Below are positions 1 through 8,925 of a stretch of DNA of 64,000 nt, in pieces. The DNA comes from an uncultured Aquimarina sp. (GTDB lineage: Bacteria > Bacteroidota > Bacteroidia > Flavobacteriales > Flavobacteriaceae), in assembly GCF_947500065.1 (NCBI RefSeq), contig NZ_CANMQT010000001.1, forward strand, positions 558,001 to 622,000, read 5' to 3'. Position 1 is the stretch's first letter; every line of letters starts with the position of its first letter. Under the pieces are notes generated by a model. That model did no database searches and was not told the DNA's origin. It saw nothing but the letters and a program-made list of their open reading frames with translations. A program made the translations under genes and the position numbers.

Positions 1-114
1 GGAAGTGTGGATGTTGGTCAAACGGGGGGAAGTCAACCTTTTCAAAACATGCAACCTTGGTTATCCACTTATTACATAATTTGTTTACAAGGAGTTTTCC
101 CTTCTAGAAGCTAG
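1..114 (+). CDS. Phage tail collar-type protein, C-terminal fragment (5' end outside window)
   Basis: Only the last 37 codons are present, read in frame 1 and ending in TAG. The encoded end is almost the same as the C-terminus of the next gene: both finish with NMQPWLSTYYIICLQGVF followed by PSRS. This marks it as a tandem paralogue of the tail-collar protein at 151-741. The gap to the next start codon is only 36 nt, so the two are probably co-transcribed. The function is inferred only from the paralogue. Confidence 0.8.
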   Translation, partial: GSVDVGQTGGSQPFQNMQPWLSTYYIICLQGVFPSRS

Positions 115-150
115 AAAATAAAATATTTTAACATAAAACAACATACCATT

Positions 151-741
151 ATGGAAGGAACTATAGCAGAAATAAGAATATTTGCAGGCAACTTTGCACC
201 AAGGAATTGGGCATTTTGCGAAGGGCAGTTATTACCAATCAATTCTAATCAAGCTTTATTCTCATTAGTAGGCACTATTTATGGAGGTGATGGAAGAACA
301 ACCTTTGCATTACCAGATCTAAGAGGTCGCGTACCAATTGGACCAGGAACCGGTCCAGGCTTAAGCACTCGAAAACAAGGTGCACGTAGCGGAACAGAAT
401 ATAACATCTTAAATATCAATCAACTACCTGCTCATACTCATGCAGCAGGATTTAATGCAAACGCAGCAGCAGCTGTATCCATACCTGTATTAGCCGATGC
501 AGCTGATGTAGCTGATCCATCAAACGCTACTTTAGCAACCTCAGAAGACGGTAATGGTGCAGAAGTAAAGACATACAGTAATCAACCTGCTGATGCCTCA
601 CTAAAGCCGTTTGCAGCTCCATTAGGAGGTACTATTAATGTCGGATTAACAGGTGGCAATCAATCAGTAAATAATATGCAACCCTGGCTATCAACATATT
701 ACATAATATGTCTTCAAGGAGTTTTTCCTTCAAGGAGCTAA
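151..741 (+). CDS. Phage tail collar domain protein (microcystin-dependent-protein type)
   Basis: 196 aa. The N-terminal ~60 residues are a Tail Collar domain: GTIAEIRIFAGNFAP, then WAFCEGQLLPI, FSLVGTIYGGDG and FALPDLRGRVPIG, the standard landmarks of the family also called MdpB or phage tail protein in bacterial genomes. The middle is Ala-rich and low complexity. The C-terminus is nearly identical to the truncated gene just upstream. No signal peptide is visible. Such proteins resemble short tail fibres, but in free-living bacteria they often sit in tandem sets without a phage, and their role is not settled. No capsid, terminase or sheath genes are near. A very strong terminator follows at 766-814. 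Confidence 0.85.
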   Translation: MEGTIAEIRIFAGNFAPRNWAFCEGQLLPINSNQALFSLVGTIYGGDGRTTFALPDLRGRVPIGPGTGPGLSTRKQGARSGTEYNILNINQLPAHTHAAGFNANAAAAVSIPVLADAADVADPSNATLATSEDGNGAEVKTYSNQPADASLKPFAAPLGGTINVGLTGGNQSVNNMQPWLSTYYIICLQGVFPSRS

Positions 742-765
742 GTTACTATAATTACATTTTTATTG

Positions 766-814
766 ATATCAGTAAAGATTTTGATACCTTTATAAAATCT
801 TTACTGATATTTTA
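766..814 (+). terminator. Intrinsic terminator with a 17-bp perfect stem
   Basis: Left arm ATATCAGTAAAGATTTT at 766-782 pairs perfectly with AAAATCTTTACTGATAT at 794-810 around an 11-nt loop, and is followed by TTTT. It lies 25 nt after the tail-collar stop and should end that operon before the Ig-like gene. Confidence 0.8.
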
Positions 815-866
815 ATTATACAAAAAAATATCTAATTAATTATTAAGTTTAATTAAAAAGCATTTT

Positions 867-3122
867 ATGAAACATTTTGACTTAAAGCTTTTATTTTTAG
901 TAATACTCTTTTCTTTGGGGATTCACCAAACTAACGCTACTGACCTAGGTATCGGTGATTTAGCAATTACCTCTTGTAACACTGATAGTAATGATGAGTT
1001 TAGCTTTATATTATTAACTGATATATCTGGCACAACTACTGTTTATTTTACTGAAAATGGATGGAATGAAACCAATGGAAACTGGGGTAATATAGATGAA
1101 GGAACTATTACCTGGACCTATACTGGCACAGCCTCTGCTGGAACTGAAATCCAAATTACTACACCAAAGACAGCTCCGTCTGCAACGATAGGTACCGCGA
1201 CAGAGAATGGCACTTATAGTCCTTCTAGCACTGGTGATGTAATTATTGCTTACACTGGTACAGGCATTCCAAACAATGGAACTGAAGTTACTAATTTTAT
1301 ATGGGCCGTAAATACTGGAAGTGCTGGTTGGGTTGCAAATGCTACCACGGGTACTACATCAGGTATTCCTGCAGGATTAACTGATGGCGCAACTGCAGAG
1401 GATTTCACCACTGCACATGGTGCTGATGACAATTTCCAATTTGACTGTAACAATGGCGCTCCATTTGCTACGATAGCTTTATTAAGAACAGCTCTAGCTA
1501 CAGGAAGTAATTTTATTAATGGTACTAATAGTGAAAACTATCAAGCACCTGGGTGTACATATTTAACCCCTCCAGACACAACTGATCCACAGGTACAATC
1601 CATCACAAGACAAACTCCTACTACATCACCAACTAATGCAGATGTGTTAGTGTTTGCCGTGGAGTTTACAGAAACCGTAGTGAATGTCAATACCGCAGAT
1701 TTTTCTATTGGTAGCACAACAACAGCTACAATTACTAATGTTGTAGATTTAGGGAGTAACGTATGGGGAGTAACCATTTCTGGAGGAGACTTAGCTAGCT
1801 TTAACGGAACCGTTACTTTAGGATTTGTAAATAATCAAGATATAGAAGACACTGCTGGAAATACGTTAACTAATACAACACCAATAGATCCTTTTCCTGA
1901 AAACTTCTTAGTTGATAATATAGGACCAGGCATAACTAGCATTGTTCGTCAAACACCAATGACAAGTCCTACCAATGCAGATGCTTTGGCTTGGGATGTA
2001 ACCTTTGATGTAGATGTTAGCAATGTAGACATTTCGGATTTTACAGTTTCTGGGACTACAGCAGCAATTACGACTGTTACTAATCCAAGCGGAAACACCT
2101 ATAGAGTGACAACTTCTGGAGGTGATCTTGCAACCTTAAATGGAACTGTTACTTTAGGATTTGCTGGCGGACAAAATATTAGTGATGATGCTGGAAATGT
2201 ACTTACGAATACAACTCCAACAGGAACAAACGATAATACATTTGTAATAGATAATACTGGTCCAACCGGATTTACTGTTAGCATTGATCAGGCCATTATA
2301 AATGTAACAAACGAAACAGGAATTGATTTTACTTTTGGTGCTGCTGAAGTTGGAGCTACTTATAATTATTTGTTTGAAAGTGATGGTGGTGGAACTGATG
2401 TAACTGGATCAGGAATCATTGCTACTGCTACAGATCAAATTACTGGAATTAACCTAAGTGGATTAAATGATGGACTAATTACATTAATAGTTACTCTTAC
2501 TGACGCTCTCGGTAATATTGAAAGTGTATCTGCTGTTGACGTTAGAACAAAGGAAACTTCACGACCAACCGTAGCTATTACCTCTACAGAAAGTCCTGGA
2601 CCAACTGGATCCAATCCTATTCCAGTAACCATTACTTTTTCTGAAGATGTTACAGATTTTATGATGAATGAAATAATCGTAAGCAATGGAGCTCCAGGTA
2701 ATTTTTCTGGATCAGGAACCACCTATACAGTAGATATTACTCCTATGGCTGCTGGAGCGGTTACTGTAGATATTAGTGCTAATGTAGCAGTTGATGCTTC
2801 AGGAAACGGAAACACTGCTGCTTCTCAGTTTAGTATCACTTATGATAATTTATTAAATATCGATGATGAAATATTGGCAAATAGCCTTACTATCTATCCA
2901 ATGCCATCTTACAATACAATTAACATATCCGGAGAAACTAGTTTAGCCTTAAAACGTGCTGATATTTTCGACATACAAGGTAGATTAGTTCTTTCTCAGA
3001 AACTGGATGCAAACAGTAATACAAATACGATTGATATTTCTGCAACAGGATCAGGAATGTACTTGATGACTATTCATTCTGAAACAGGTGGTAGCACTAC
3101 AAAAAGAATTATCAAACAATAA
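867..3122 (+). CDS. Secreted Ig-like repeat protein with T9SS type A sorting domain
   Basis: 751 aa. An N-terminal signal peptide (hydrophobic LLFLVILFSLGI, cleavage likely after NA) leads into a domain of the DLAITSCNTDSNDEFSF / TENGWNETNGNWG type seen at the start of large surface proteins. Two homologous Ig-like units follow (about residues 240-350 and 353-465). Each opens with a SITRQTPTTSPTNADVL-like segment and ends with GDLA-NGTVTLGF and DxAGNxLTNTTP. Another bacterial Ig-like unit lies at about 560-660. The last ~80 residues form a Por secretion tail (LTIYPMPSYNTINISG, FDIQGRLV, ending KRIIKQ), so the protein should cross the outer membrane by T9SS and be attached or released. No catalytic domain is visible. 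An adhesin or matrix role is plausible but inferred. Confidence 0.85.
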   Translation: MKHFDLKLLFLVILFSLGIHQTNATDLGIGDLAITSCNTDSNDEFSFILLTDISGTTTVYFTENGWNETNGNWGNIDEGTITWTYTGTASAGTEIQITTPKTAPSATIGTATENGTYSPSSTGDVIIAYTGTGIPNNGTEVTNFIWAVNTGSAGWVANATTGTTSGIPAGLTDGATAEDFTTAHGADDNFQFDCNNGAPFATIALLRTALATGSNFINGTNSENYQAPGCTYLTPPDTTDPQVQSITRQTPTTSPTNADVLVFAVEFTETVVNVNTADFSIGSTTTATITNVVDLGSNVWGVTISGGDLASFNGTVTLGFVNNQDIEDTAGNTLTNTTPIDPFPENFLVDNIGPGITSIVRQTPMTSPTNADALAWDVTFDVDVSNVDISDFTVSGTTAAITTVTNPSGNTYRVTTSGGDLATLNGTVTLGFAGGQNISDDAGNVLTNTTPTGTNDNTFVIDNTGPTGFTVSIDQAIINVTNETGIDFTFGAAEVGATYNYLFESDGGGTDVTGSGIIATATDQITGINLSGLNDGLITLIVTLTDALGNIESVSAVDVRTKETSRPTVAITSTESPGPTGSNPIPVTITFSEDVTDFMMNEIIVSNGAPGNFSGSGTTYTVDITPMAAGAVTVDISANVAVDASGNGNTAASQFSITYDNLLNIDDEILANSLTIYPMPSYNTINISGETSLALKRADIFDIQGRLVLSQKLDANSNTNTIDISATGSGMYLMTIHSETGGSTTKRIIKQ

Positions 3123-3150
3123 AATTATTTTTTAATATCATATTTAAAAA

Positions 3151-3176
3151 GCCGAGGCAAAAACCTCGGCTTTTTT
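3151..3176 (+). terminator. Intrinsic terminator after the Ig-like gene
   Basis: GCCGAGG (3151-3157) and CCTCGGC (3164-3170) form a GC-rich 7-bp stem with a CAAAAA loop, followed directly by six T. It lies 29 nt after the stop codon at 3122. Confidence 0.9.
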
Positions 3177-3310
3177 ATGTCTAAAATTTAAGATTAAAAT
3201 GCTCTTTTTAAATAGCTCTATATTCGGAAATAAAGAACATAAAGGGTGTAATAAAGACCTATTAAAATAATCAAGTATTTCTACCTATTTCGTTAACCTC
3301 TCATTCCTAG

Positions 3311-3318
3311 TATCTTTA
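3311..3318 (+). promoter_or_regulatory. Possible -7 element (TATCTTTA) for the small ORF
   Basis: TATCTTTA differs from the Bacteroidota -7 consensus TAnnTTTG only in the last base. A TTTC lies about 19 nt upstream as a weak -33 element. If used, transcription would begin close to 3325. That is too close to the first ATG (3323) and favours the later ATG at 3365. Confidence 0.3.
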
Positions 3319-3364
3319 CATTATGATAACAGTTATAATGACCCCAAATAAAAAAAGAAATACA

Positions 3365-3451
3365 ATGATGAAAATAATTCCCGTAGCCGTACTAGTAATT
3401 ATACTAATTGCCTTAGGTATGAATATTTACTTACTATCCAGGTTTGTATAA
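3365..3451 (+). CDS. Possible small single-pass membrane protein (28 aa)
   Basis: This ORF is too short for normal gene finders. It reads MMKIIPVAVLVIILIAL then GMNIYLLSRFV and stop: a short basic start, one transmembrane helix of about 20 residues and a short tail. An in-frame extension to ATG 3323 would give 42 aa. The codons are clean, an A-rich leader precedes the start, and a promoter-like TATCTTTA lies upstream. It sits alone between a terminator and a convergent permease gene. The evidence is only compositional, so the ORF may be chance. Confidence 0.35.
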   Translation: MMKIIPVAVLVIILIALGMNIYLLSRFV

Positions 3452-3464
3452 CCTAAATTTTATT

Positions 3465-4718
3465 TTACATTCCGGATCGTATAGCTTCTACCGGATCTAG
3501 TCTAGCTGCCATCCAAGCTGGAAAAATACCCGCTATTAATCCTATTAATGTAGACCAAAACATTCCCCAAAACATATTAGAAGTAGATAATATAAATTCA
3601 AAATCTCCTGTCATAGATGAGGCTCCTTTAGAAATTAACCACACTAAAATTAAACCAATTAACCCTCCAAATATGGCTAAAATCACAGCTTCAAATAAAA
3701 ACTGAAGTAAGATAAACTTCCTTTTAGCTCCTAATGCTTTTTGAATTCCTATAAGGTTTGTTCTTTCTTTTACACTTACAAACATGATATTAGCAATACC
3801 AAAACCTCCTACCAAAAGAGAAAACATACCGATGAATCCTCCTATTCGAGACATAGTACCCGTAATATTATCAATAAAATCAGTAAATCCTTGTAATTGA
3901 TTTACAAAAAAATTGTCAATTTCATCAGGTTTCAAACCTCTATATGATCGCACTTTTTGGGTTAAGGTAGCCACAAATTCGGGCACATCACTTCCTGTTT
4001 CTGGCTTAATAATAATCATAGGAAATGTAAACTTATTATTATCTCCATAGATTCTTCTAACAAGGTTAACTGGCAGTATTGCAGCAGTATCCTTAGAACC
4101 TCCAAAAAGACCACTACCCTCTTTCTTTAAAACACCAATTACAGTAAATTTTCTGCCATAAACACGAATTTTTTTACCAATAGGATCACCTGCTCCGAAT
4201 AAGCTATTCGCTATTTCGTCTCCAATAACAATCACTGGAGCTCCACCTACGGATTCCTGTTCATTATAAAACCTTCCTTGAACTACTTGTAATTCTTCAA
4301 TATCATAATAATCATTAGTAACTGGTACCATATCCACATTACTAATACTTTTATCATTATATTTTATCGTTTCCTGGCCCACATTCAATAAAAAACTGGC
4401 AGCTTTCAGATCTGGCATAGTCTTTTTTACGTATTGGTATTCTTCAAAAGTTACATCTGGGAATTGTTCTCTTTTCCAATCTGGAACATCCGTAGGACCA
4501 AAAGAAATTCTGGTAAAATATATGGTACTATTATCCAAAGAACTTATACTCCCTTTTATTTCTTTCTCTAAAGAATCGACAGCTGCAAGAACCCCAATAA
4601 TTGAGAAAATACCAATTGTAACCCCTAACAAAGAAAGGAAGGTTCTTAATTTATTGTTTCTAAGAGCATTAATCGCAAAATTAAAACTCTCTTTAAGTAC
4701 TCTAAGATAGATAAGCAT
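3465..4718 (-). CDS. ABC transporter permease, MacB/FtsX family
   Basis: 417 aa. The N-terminal transmembrane helix (LRTFLSLLGVTIGIFSIIGVLA) is followed by a large periplasmic MacB-PCD domain (about residues 50-245). The last ~130 residues hold the FtsX core with three helices, including GGFGIANIMFVSVKERTNLIGIQ (shared by MacB/LolCE-like permeases) and an end of the LDPVEAIRSG type. The length matches the 4-TM family. These permeases work with a LolD/MacB-like ATPase in mechanotransmission, export or lipoprotein handling. No ATPase or adaptor gene is adjacent here, so the partner must be encoded elsewhere and the substrate cannot be named. It is transcribed away from purH. Confidence 0.85.
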   Translation of the reverse strand: MLIYLRVLKESFNFAINALRNNKLRTFLSLLGVTIGIFSIIGVLAAVDSLEKEIKGSISSLDNSTIYFTRISFGPTDVPDWKREQFPDVTFEEYQYVKKTMPDLKAASFLLNVGQETIKYNDKSISNVDMVPVTNDYYDIEELQVVQGRFYNEQESVGGAPVIVIGDEIANSLFGAGDPIGKKIRVYGRKFTVIGVLKKEGSGLFGGSKDTAAILPVNLVRRIYGDNNKFTFPMIIIKPETGSDVPEFVATLTQKVRSYRGLKPDEIDNFFVNQLQGFTDFIDNITGTMSRIGGFIGMFSLLVGGFGIANIMFVSVKERTNLIGIQKALGAKRKFILLQFLFEAVILAIFGGLIGLILVWLISKGASSMTGDFEFILSTSNMFWGMFWSTLIGLIAGIFPAWMAARLDPVEAIRSGM

Positions 4719-4802
4719 GTGCTATTTTTTGAACAATATAAAGATAGGACGTTTTCCTTGCAATTTTGTTACAAAATATCTAAAACAATTACTGATAATG
4801 GG

Positions 4803-4834
4803 TTGTCTAATTGGTAACTAAATTGCTATTTTTG
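4803..4834 (+). promoter_or_regulatory. Promoter of purH
   Basis: TATTTTTG at 4827-4834 is an exact match to TAnnTTTG, and TTG at 4803-4805 lies 21 nt upstream as a -33-like element. The start codon follows 23 nt after the -7 box. Confidence 0.55.
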
Positions 4835-4857
4835 CGTTTTACTAACTAAAAATTGTC

Positions 4858-6390
4858 ATGAGCAACACAAAAACCGCTAAATCTGCATTAATTTCTGTAT
4901 TCAGTAAAGATGGTTTAGCACCTATCGTAAAAAAATTAGACGCACTTGGTATTACCATTTATTCTACTGGTGGTACTGAAAAATTCATAAAAGATCAAGG
5001 AGTTGATGTCATTCCAGTAGAGGATGTTACTTCATATCCTTCTATTCTTGGTGGAAGAGTAAAAACGTTGCACCCAAAAGTGTTTGGTGGAATCCTAAAT
5101 CGTCAAAACAACGATAGTGATGTTGCAGAACTTGAACAATATGAAATCCCGCAAATTGACATTGTAATTGTTGATTTATATCCTTTTGAAAAAACGGTTG
5201 CTTCTGGAGCTCCTGAACAAGATATTATTGAAAAAATTGATATCGGAGGAATTTCTTTAATTAGAGCCGCTGCTAAAAATTTCGTCGATGTAACCTGTGT
5301 TGCTTCTGTGGATGACTATGCAGAGTTTTTAAAAATTATCTCAGAAGGTAATGGTAGTATTTCTCAAGAAGATCGTAAACGATTTGCTGCAAAAGCTTTT
5401 AATGTTTCTTCACATTATGACAGTGCTATTTTTAACTATTTTAATAGTAATCATGAAATTGCTTCTCTTAAAATTAGTGAAACTGAAGGAAAAACATTGC
5501 GTTATGGAGAAAATCCACACCAAAAAGGATTTTTCTTTGGAGATTTTGACGCGATGTTTGATAAGCTACACGGTAAGGAGTTATCATATAACAACCTTCT
5601 GGATGTAGATGCAGCAGTAAACTTAATGAATGAATTTAAAGGAGAAGCTCCTACATTTGCCATCCTTAAACATAACAATGCTTGTGGTTTAGCACAACGC
5701 GCTACTATACATCAAGCATACGTTGATGCTTTAGCTGGTGACCCCACTTCTGCGTTTGGTGGTGTACTAGTTAGTAATACTGCAATTGATGTTGCTACTG
5801 CCGAAGAAATTCATAAACTATTCTGTGAAGTAGTTATCGCTCCTTCATACAGTGATGAAGCTTTAGAAATTCTAAAAGGAAAGAAAAACAGAATCATTTT
5901 GATTCAAAAAGAAATTAAGTTACCACAAACTCAGGTTCGTTCTTGTCTTAATGGAGTTTTGGTTCAAGACAAGGATTTAAAAACCGATGCAAAGGAAGAT
6001 TTAAATACAGTTACTAAAGTAGCACCTACTGATGCGCAGGTTGAAGATTTATTATTTGCTTCCAAAATTTGCAAACACACGAAATCTAATACTATTGTAT
6101 TTACTAAAGAAAAACAATTATTAGCTAGTGGAACCGGACAAACATCCAGAGTTGATGCATTAAGACAATCAATAGAAAAAGCAACCTCTTTTAATTTTGA
6201 TCTTAATGGTGCGGTAATGGCAAGTGATGCATTCTTCCCATTCCCTGATTGTGTGGAACTTGCGGACAATGCAGGTATCAAAGCTGTCATACAACCAGGT
6301 GGTTCTATAAAAGATCAATTAAGCATTGATTACTGTGATGCAAACGGAATTGCAATGGTAATGACAGGAACACGTCATTTTAAACATTAA
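4858..6390 (+). CDS. purH: Bifunctional AICAR formyltransferase / IMP cyclohydrolase
   Basis: 510 aa, the usual length. The N-terminal MGS-like domain (about residues 8-150) carries ALISVFSKDGL, IYSTGGTEKFI and GGRVKTLHPKVFGGIL, and performs the IMP cyclohydrolase step. The C-terminal AICARFT domain includes LRYGENPHQKG, AILKHNNACGLA and the end TGTRHFKH. Together they catalyse the last two steps of purine synthesis in the cytoplasm. It has its own promoter-like element and lies 43 nt before mreB, so readthrough into the elongation operon is possible. That arrangement is common in flavobacteria. Confidence 0.97.
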   Translation: MSNTKTAKSALISVFSKDGLAPIVKKLDALGITIYSTGGTEKFIKDQGVDVIPVEDVTSYPSILGGRVKTLHPKVFGGILNRQNNDSDVAELEQYEIPQIDIVIVDLYPFEKTVASGAPEQDIIEKIDIGGISLIRAAAKNFVDVTCVASVDDYAEFLKIISEGNGSISQEDRKRFAAKAFNVSSHYDSAIFNYFNSNHEIASLKISETEGKTLRYGENPHQKGFFFGDFDAMFDKLHGKELSYNNLLDVDAAVNLMNEFKGEAPTFAILKHNNACGLAQRATIHQAYVDALAGDPTSAFGGVLVSNTAIDVATAEEIHKLFCEVVIAPSYSDEALEILKGKKNRIILIQKEIKLPQTQVRSCLNGVLVQDKDLKTDAKEDLNTVTKVAPTDAQVEDLLFASKICKHTKSNTIVFTKEKQLLASGTGQTSRVDALRQSIEKATSFNFDLNGAVMASDAFFPFPDCVELADNAGIKAVIQPGGSIKDQLSIDYCDANGIAMVMTGTRHFKH

Positions 6391-6433
6391 TTTTAGTACA
6401 TTTACTCAATTCTAACCCTTTTTATCGTTTTAT

Positions 6434-7462
6434 ATGGGATTTTTCGACTTCTTTACTGAAGAAATTGCTATAGATTTAGGTACTGCAAATACCTTAGTTA
6501 TTCATAATGACAAGGTGGTGGTAGACAGTCCATCAATTGTTGCCAGAGACATCGTTACTGGAAAAATAATCGCAGCTGGTAAAGAAGCTGCGATGATGCA
6601 AGGAAAAACACACGAAAACATAAAAACCATTCGACCTCTTAAGGATGGAGTGATTGCAGATTTTGATGCTAGTGAAAAAATGATAAGTATGTTTATCAAA
6701 GATATCCCAGCATTAAAGAAAAAAATATTCACTCCTGCACTACGCATGGTGATCTGTATACCATCAGGAATTACAGAAGTAGAAATGCGAGCTGTAAAAG
6801 AAAGTGCAGAACGTGTAAATGGGAAAGAGGTATATCTTATTCACGAACCTATGGCAGCAGCTATTGGTATTGGTGTAGATATTATGCAACCTAAAGGAAA
6901 TATGATCGTAGATATCGGTGGAGGAACTACTGAAATTGCGGTAATAGCTTTGGGAGGTATTGTTTGTGATAAATCTGTGAAAATTGCAGGTGATGTTTTC
7001 ACGAATGATATCATTTATTATATGCGTACACAACATAATTTATATGTAGGTGAACGTACAGCAGAAAAAATAAAAATACAGATCGGTGCAGCGACAGAAG
7101 ATCTAGAATTACCTCCAGAAGAAATGAACGTTCAAGGTCGTGATCTTCTAACAGGAAAACCAAAACAAGTTCAGATATCATTTCGTGAAATTGCAAAAGC
7201 TTTGGACAAATCCATTCTTAGAATTGAAGATGCTGTGATGGAAACATTATCGCAGACTCCTCCAGAGCTTGCTGCAGACATATACAATACAGGGATTTAC
7301 CTTGCAGGTGGAGGATCCATGTTAAGAGGGCTTGACAAACGATTGTCTCAAAAAACAGATTTACCGGTTTATATTGCTGAAGATCCGTTAAGAGCAGTAG
7401 TAAGAGGAACAGGAATTACTCTGAAAAACATTAATCGATACAAAAGCGTATTGATTAAATAA
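6434..7462 (+). CDS. mreB: Rod shape-determining actin homologue MreB
   Basis: 342 aa. Actin-fold ATP-binding signatures are visible: phosphate 1 IDLGTANTLV (residues ~11-20), phosphate 2 MIVDIGGGTTEIAV (~155) and the adenosine motif NTGIYLAGGGSMLRGL (~285). The short N-terminal MGFFDFF is an amphipathic membrane-binding segment. MreB filaments guide the RodA-PBP2 peptidoglycan synthase along the inner membrane. It is the first gene of the mre set, with mreC 139 nt downstream. Confidence 0.97.
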   Translation: MGFFDFFTEEIAIDLGTANTLVIHNDKVVVDSPSIVARDIVTGKIIAAGKEAAMMQGKTHENIKTIRPLKDGVIADFDASEKMISMFIKDIPALKKKIFTPALRMVICIPSGITEVEMRAVKESAERVNGKEVYLIHEPMAAAIGIGVDIMQPKGNMIVDIGGGTTEIAVIALGGIVCDKSVKIAGDVFTNDIIYYMRTQHNLYVGERTAEKIKIQIGAATEDLELPPEEMNVQGRDLLTGKPKQVQISFREIAKALDKSILRIEDAVMETLSQTPPELAADIYNTGIYLAGGGSMLRGLDKRLSQKTDLPVYIAEDPLRAVVRGTGITLKNINRYKSVLIK

Positions 7463-7601
7463 TAGTTTTCAGAAAATTATTGCACGCATATACCTAAAAG
7501 CTATTTTTTACGTTATGCTGATTTAATTGTTTTTAATTATGTTAAAGATGCATTGTTAAAATCATAAAATTATTATTTAGAATTTAGTACCCCCATAAAG
7601 C

Positions 7602-8426
7602 ATGCAGCAGATTATTAATTTTTTAATACGGAATAAAAACTTCCTATTATTTCTGCTACTATTATTTATATCCTTACTTCTAACCATACAATCTCATAGT
7701 TATCACAAGAGTAAATTTATTAGCTCTACTAATTTTCTAACAGGAGGTGTTTACGGATGGAGATATTCCATCAACAACTATTTCGGACTTAAAAAAGAAA
7801 ATGAACGCCTGCTGAAAGAAAACGAACAACTTCGCAATCAAATAAGTCGGTTTACAGTGGATACTAGCGCTGCATACATAGATACTACTTCATTTCAAAA
7901 ACCCTTTACCTTTATTAAAACAAACGTATTCAAGAATGATTACAGTAAAATGGATAATTACATTCTTCTTAATAAAGGGGAAAAAGATGGAATTGAACCA
8001 GATATGGGAGTTATTACTGATAAGGGAATTGTTGGCATTGTAGAGAATACATCTAAAGGCTATAGCCGAGTTATATCTATACTAAATAGTAATTCTAGAA
8101 TTAATGCTGGTTTAAAAAAATCGAATCAATATGGATCTTTAGTCTGGAACGGTAAAGATCCTAATATCGTACAACTAGAAACAGTTCCGAGACAGGCAAT
8201 TCTAAAAAAAGGAGATACTATTATTACCAATGGTCGTTCTACAATATTTCCACGTGGTATAGGAATAGGAACGATATTGAACTATAAATTAGATGAAAAT
8301 CAGAGCTATTTCTTAATTGATGTATTATTATTCAATGACATGACCAATATTGGTTTTACATACGCTATAAAAAGCAATGATGCTACTGAGATTAAATCCT
8401 TAGAAAACCTAAAAACAGATGAATAA
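7602..8426 (+). CDS. mreC: Rod shape-determining protein MreC
   Basis: 274 aa. One N-terminal transmembrane helix (FLLFLLLLFISLLLTI, ~14-30) is followed by a coiled coil rich in KKENERLLKENEQLR (~65-85) and the beta-rich periplasmic domain (YILLNKGEKDGIEPDMGVIT, GIGIGTI). MreC scaffolds the elongasome and activates PBP2. The coding region overlaps mreD by 8 nt, so the two are translationally coupled. Confidence 0.93.
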   Translation: MQQIINFLIRNKNFLLFLLLLFISLLLTIQSHSYHKSKFISSTNFLTGGVYGWRYSINNYFGLKKENERLLKENEQLRNQISRFTVDTSAAYIDTTSFQKPFTFIKTNVFKNDYSKMDNYILLNKGEKDGIEPDMGVITDKGIVGIVENTSKGYSRVISILNSNSRINAGLKKSNQYGSLVWNGKDPNIVQLETVPRQAILKKGDTIITNGRSTIFPRGIGIGTILNYKLDENQSYFLIDVLLFNDMTNIGFTYAIKSNDATEIKSLENLKTDE

Positions 8427-8925
8427 TAATGTTCTTTTATATATAGGAAGATTTATGATTCTGATTTTGGTTCAGGTATTCATCCTTAATAACATTAACT
8501 TTCTAGGATACCTTAACCCATATATTTATATTATTTTCATTCTGTTAGCTCCTATTAATATAAATAAAAGTTTGTTTCTTTTTCTTAGCTTTATTCTTGG
8601 GTTAACTGTGGATATGTTTGGTGATTCTGGAGGTGTACATGCTACCGCTTGTATCGTTATAACCTACCTCCGACCAGTAGTACTAAGGTCAGTTTTCGGA
8701 TTGAGTTATGAATTCCAAACGGTTAAACTAAGTAAAGTTGGTTTTGGAGAGCGATTGGCCTATGTTACTCTTATAGTATTTATACATCATATTATACTTT
8801 TTTCATTAGAAAGATTTAACTTTTCTCACACACTATTAATTGCCAAAAAAACGTTATTTTCTAGTCTATTCTCAATCATAGTCATTATGCTTGTTTTGGT
8901 ATTATTTAGAAGGAAGGATTCATGA
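8419..8925 (+). CDS. mreD: Rod shape-determining membrane protein MreD
   Basis: 168 aa with about five hydrophobic segments. The first is FMILILVQVFILNNINFLGY, matching the start of Bacteroidota MreD proteins. The fold and the position between mreC and mrdA identify it even though MreD sequences diverge strongly. The start overlaps mreC (8 nt) and the stop overlaps mrdA (ATGA at 8922-8925). It is an inner-membrane partner of MreC in the elongasome. Confidence 0.88.
   Translation: MNNNVLLYIGRFMILILVQVFILNNINFLGYLNPYIYIIFILLAPININKSLFLFLSFILGLTVDMFGDSGGVHATACIVITYLRPVVLRSVFGLSYEFQTVKLSKVGFGERLAYVTLIVFIHHIILFSLERFNFSHTLLIAKKTLFSSLFSIIVIMLVLVLFRRKDS

Noticed and set aside
1..814. Tail-collar genes as evidence of a prophage
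   Set aside because: Only collar-type proteins are seen and the following genes are ordinary chromosomal genes. Upstream sequence is not available.
1250..2722. Several minus-strand ORFs in the first 3 kb
   Set aside because: They are antisense shadows of the Ig-like repeat gene, whose domains and sorting signal are clear.
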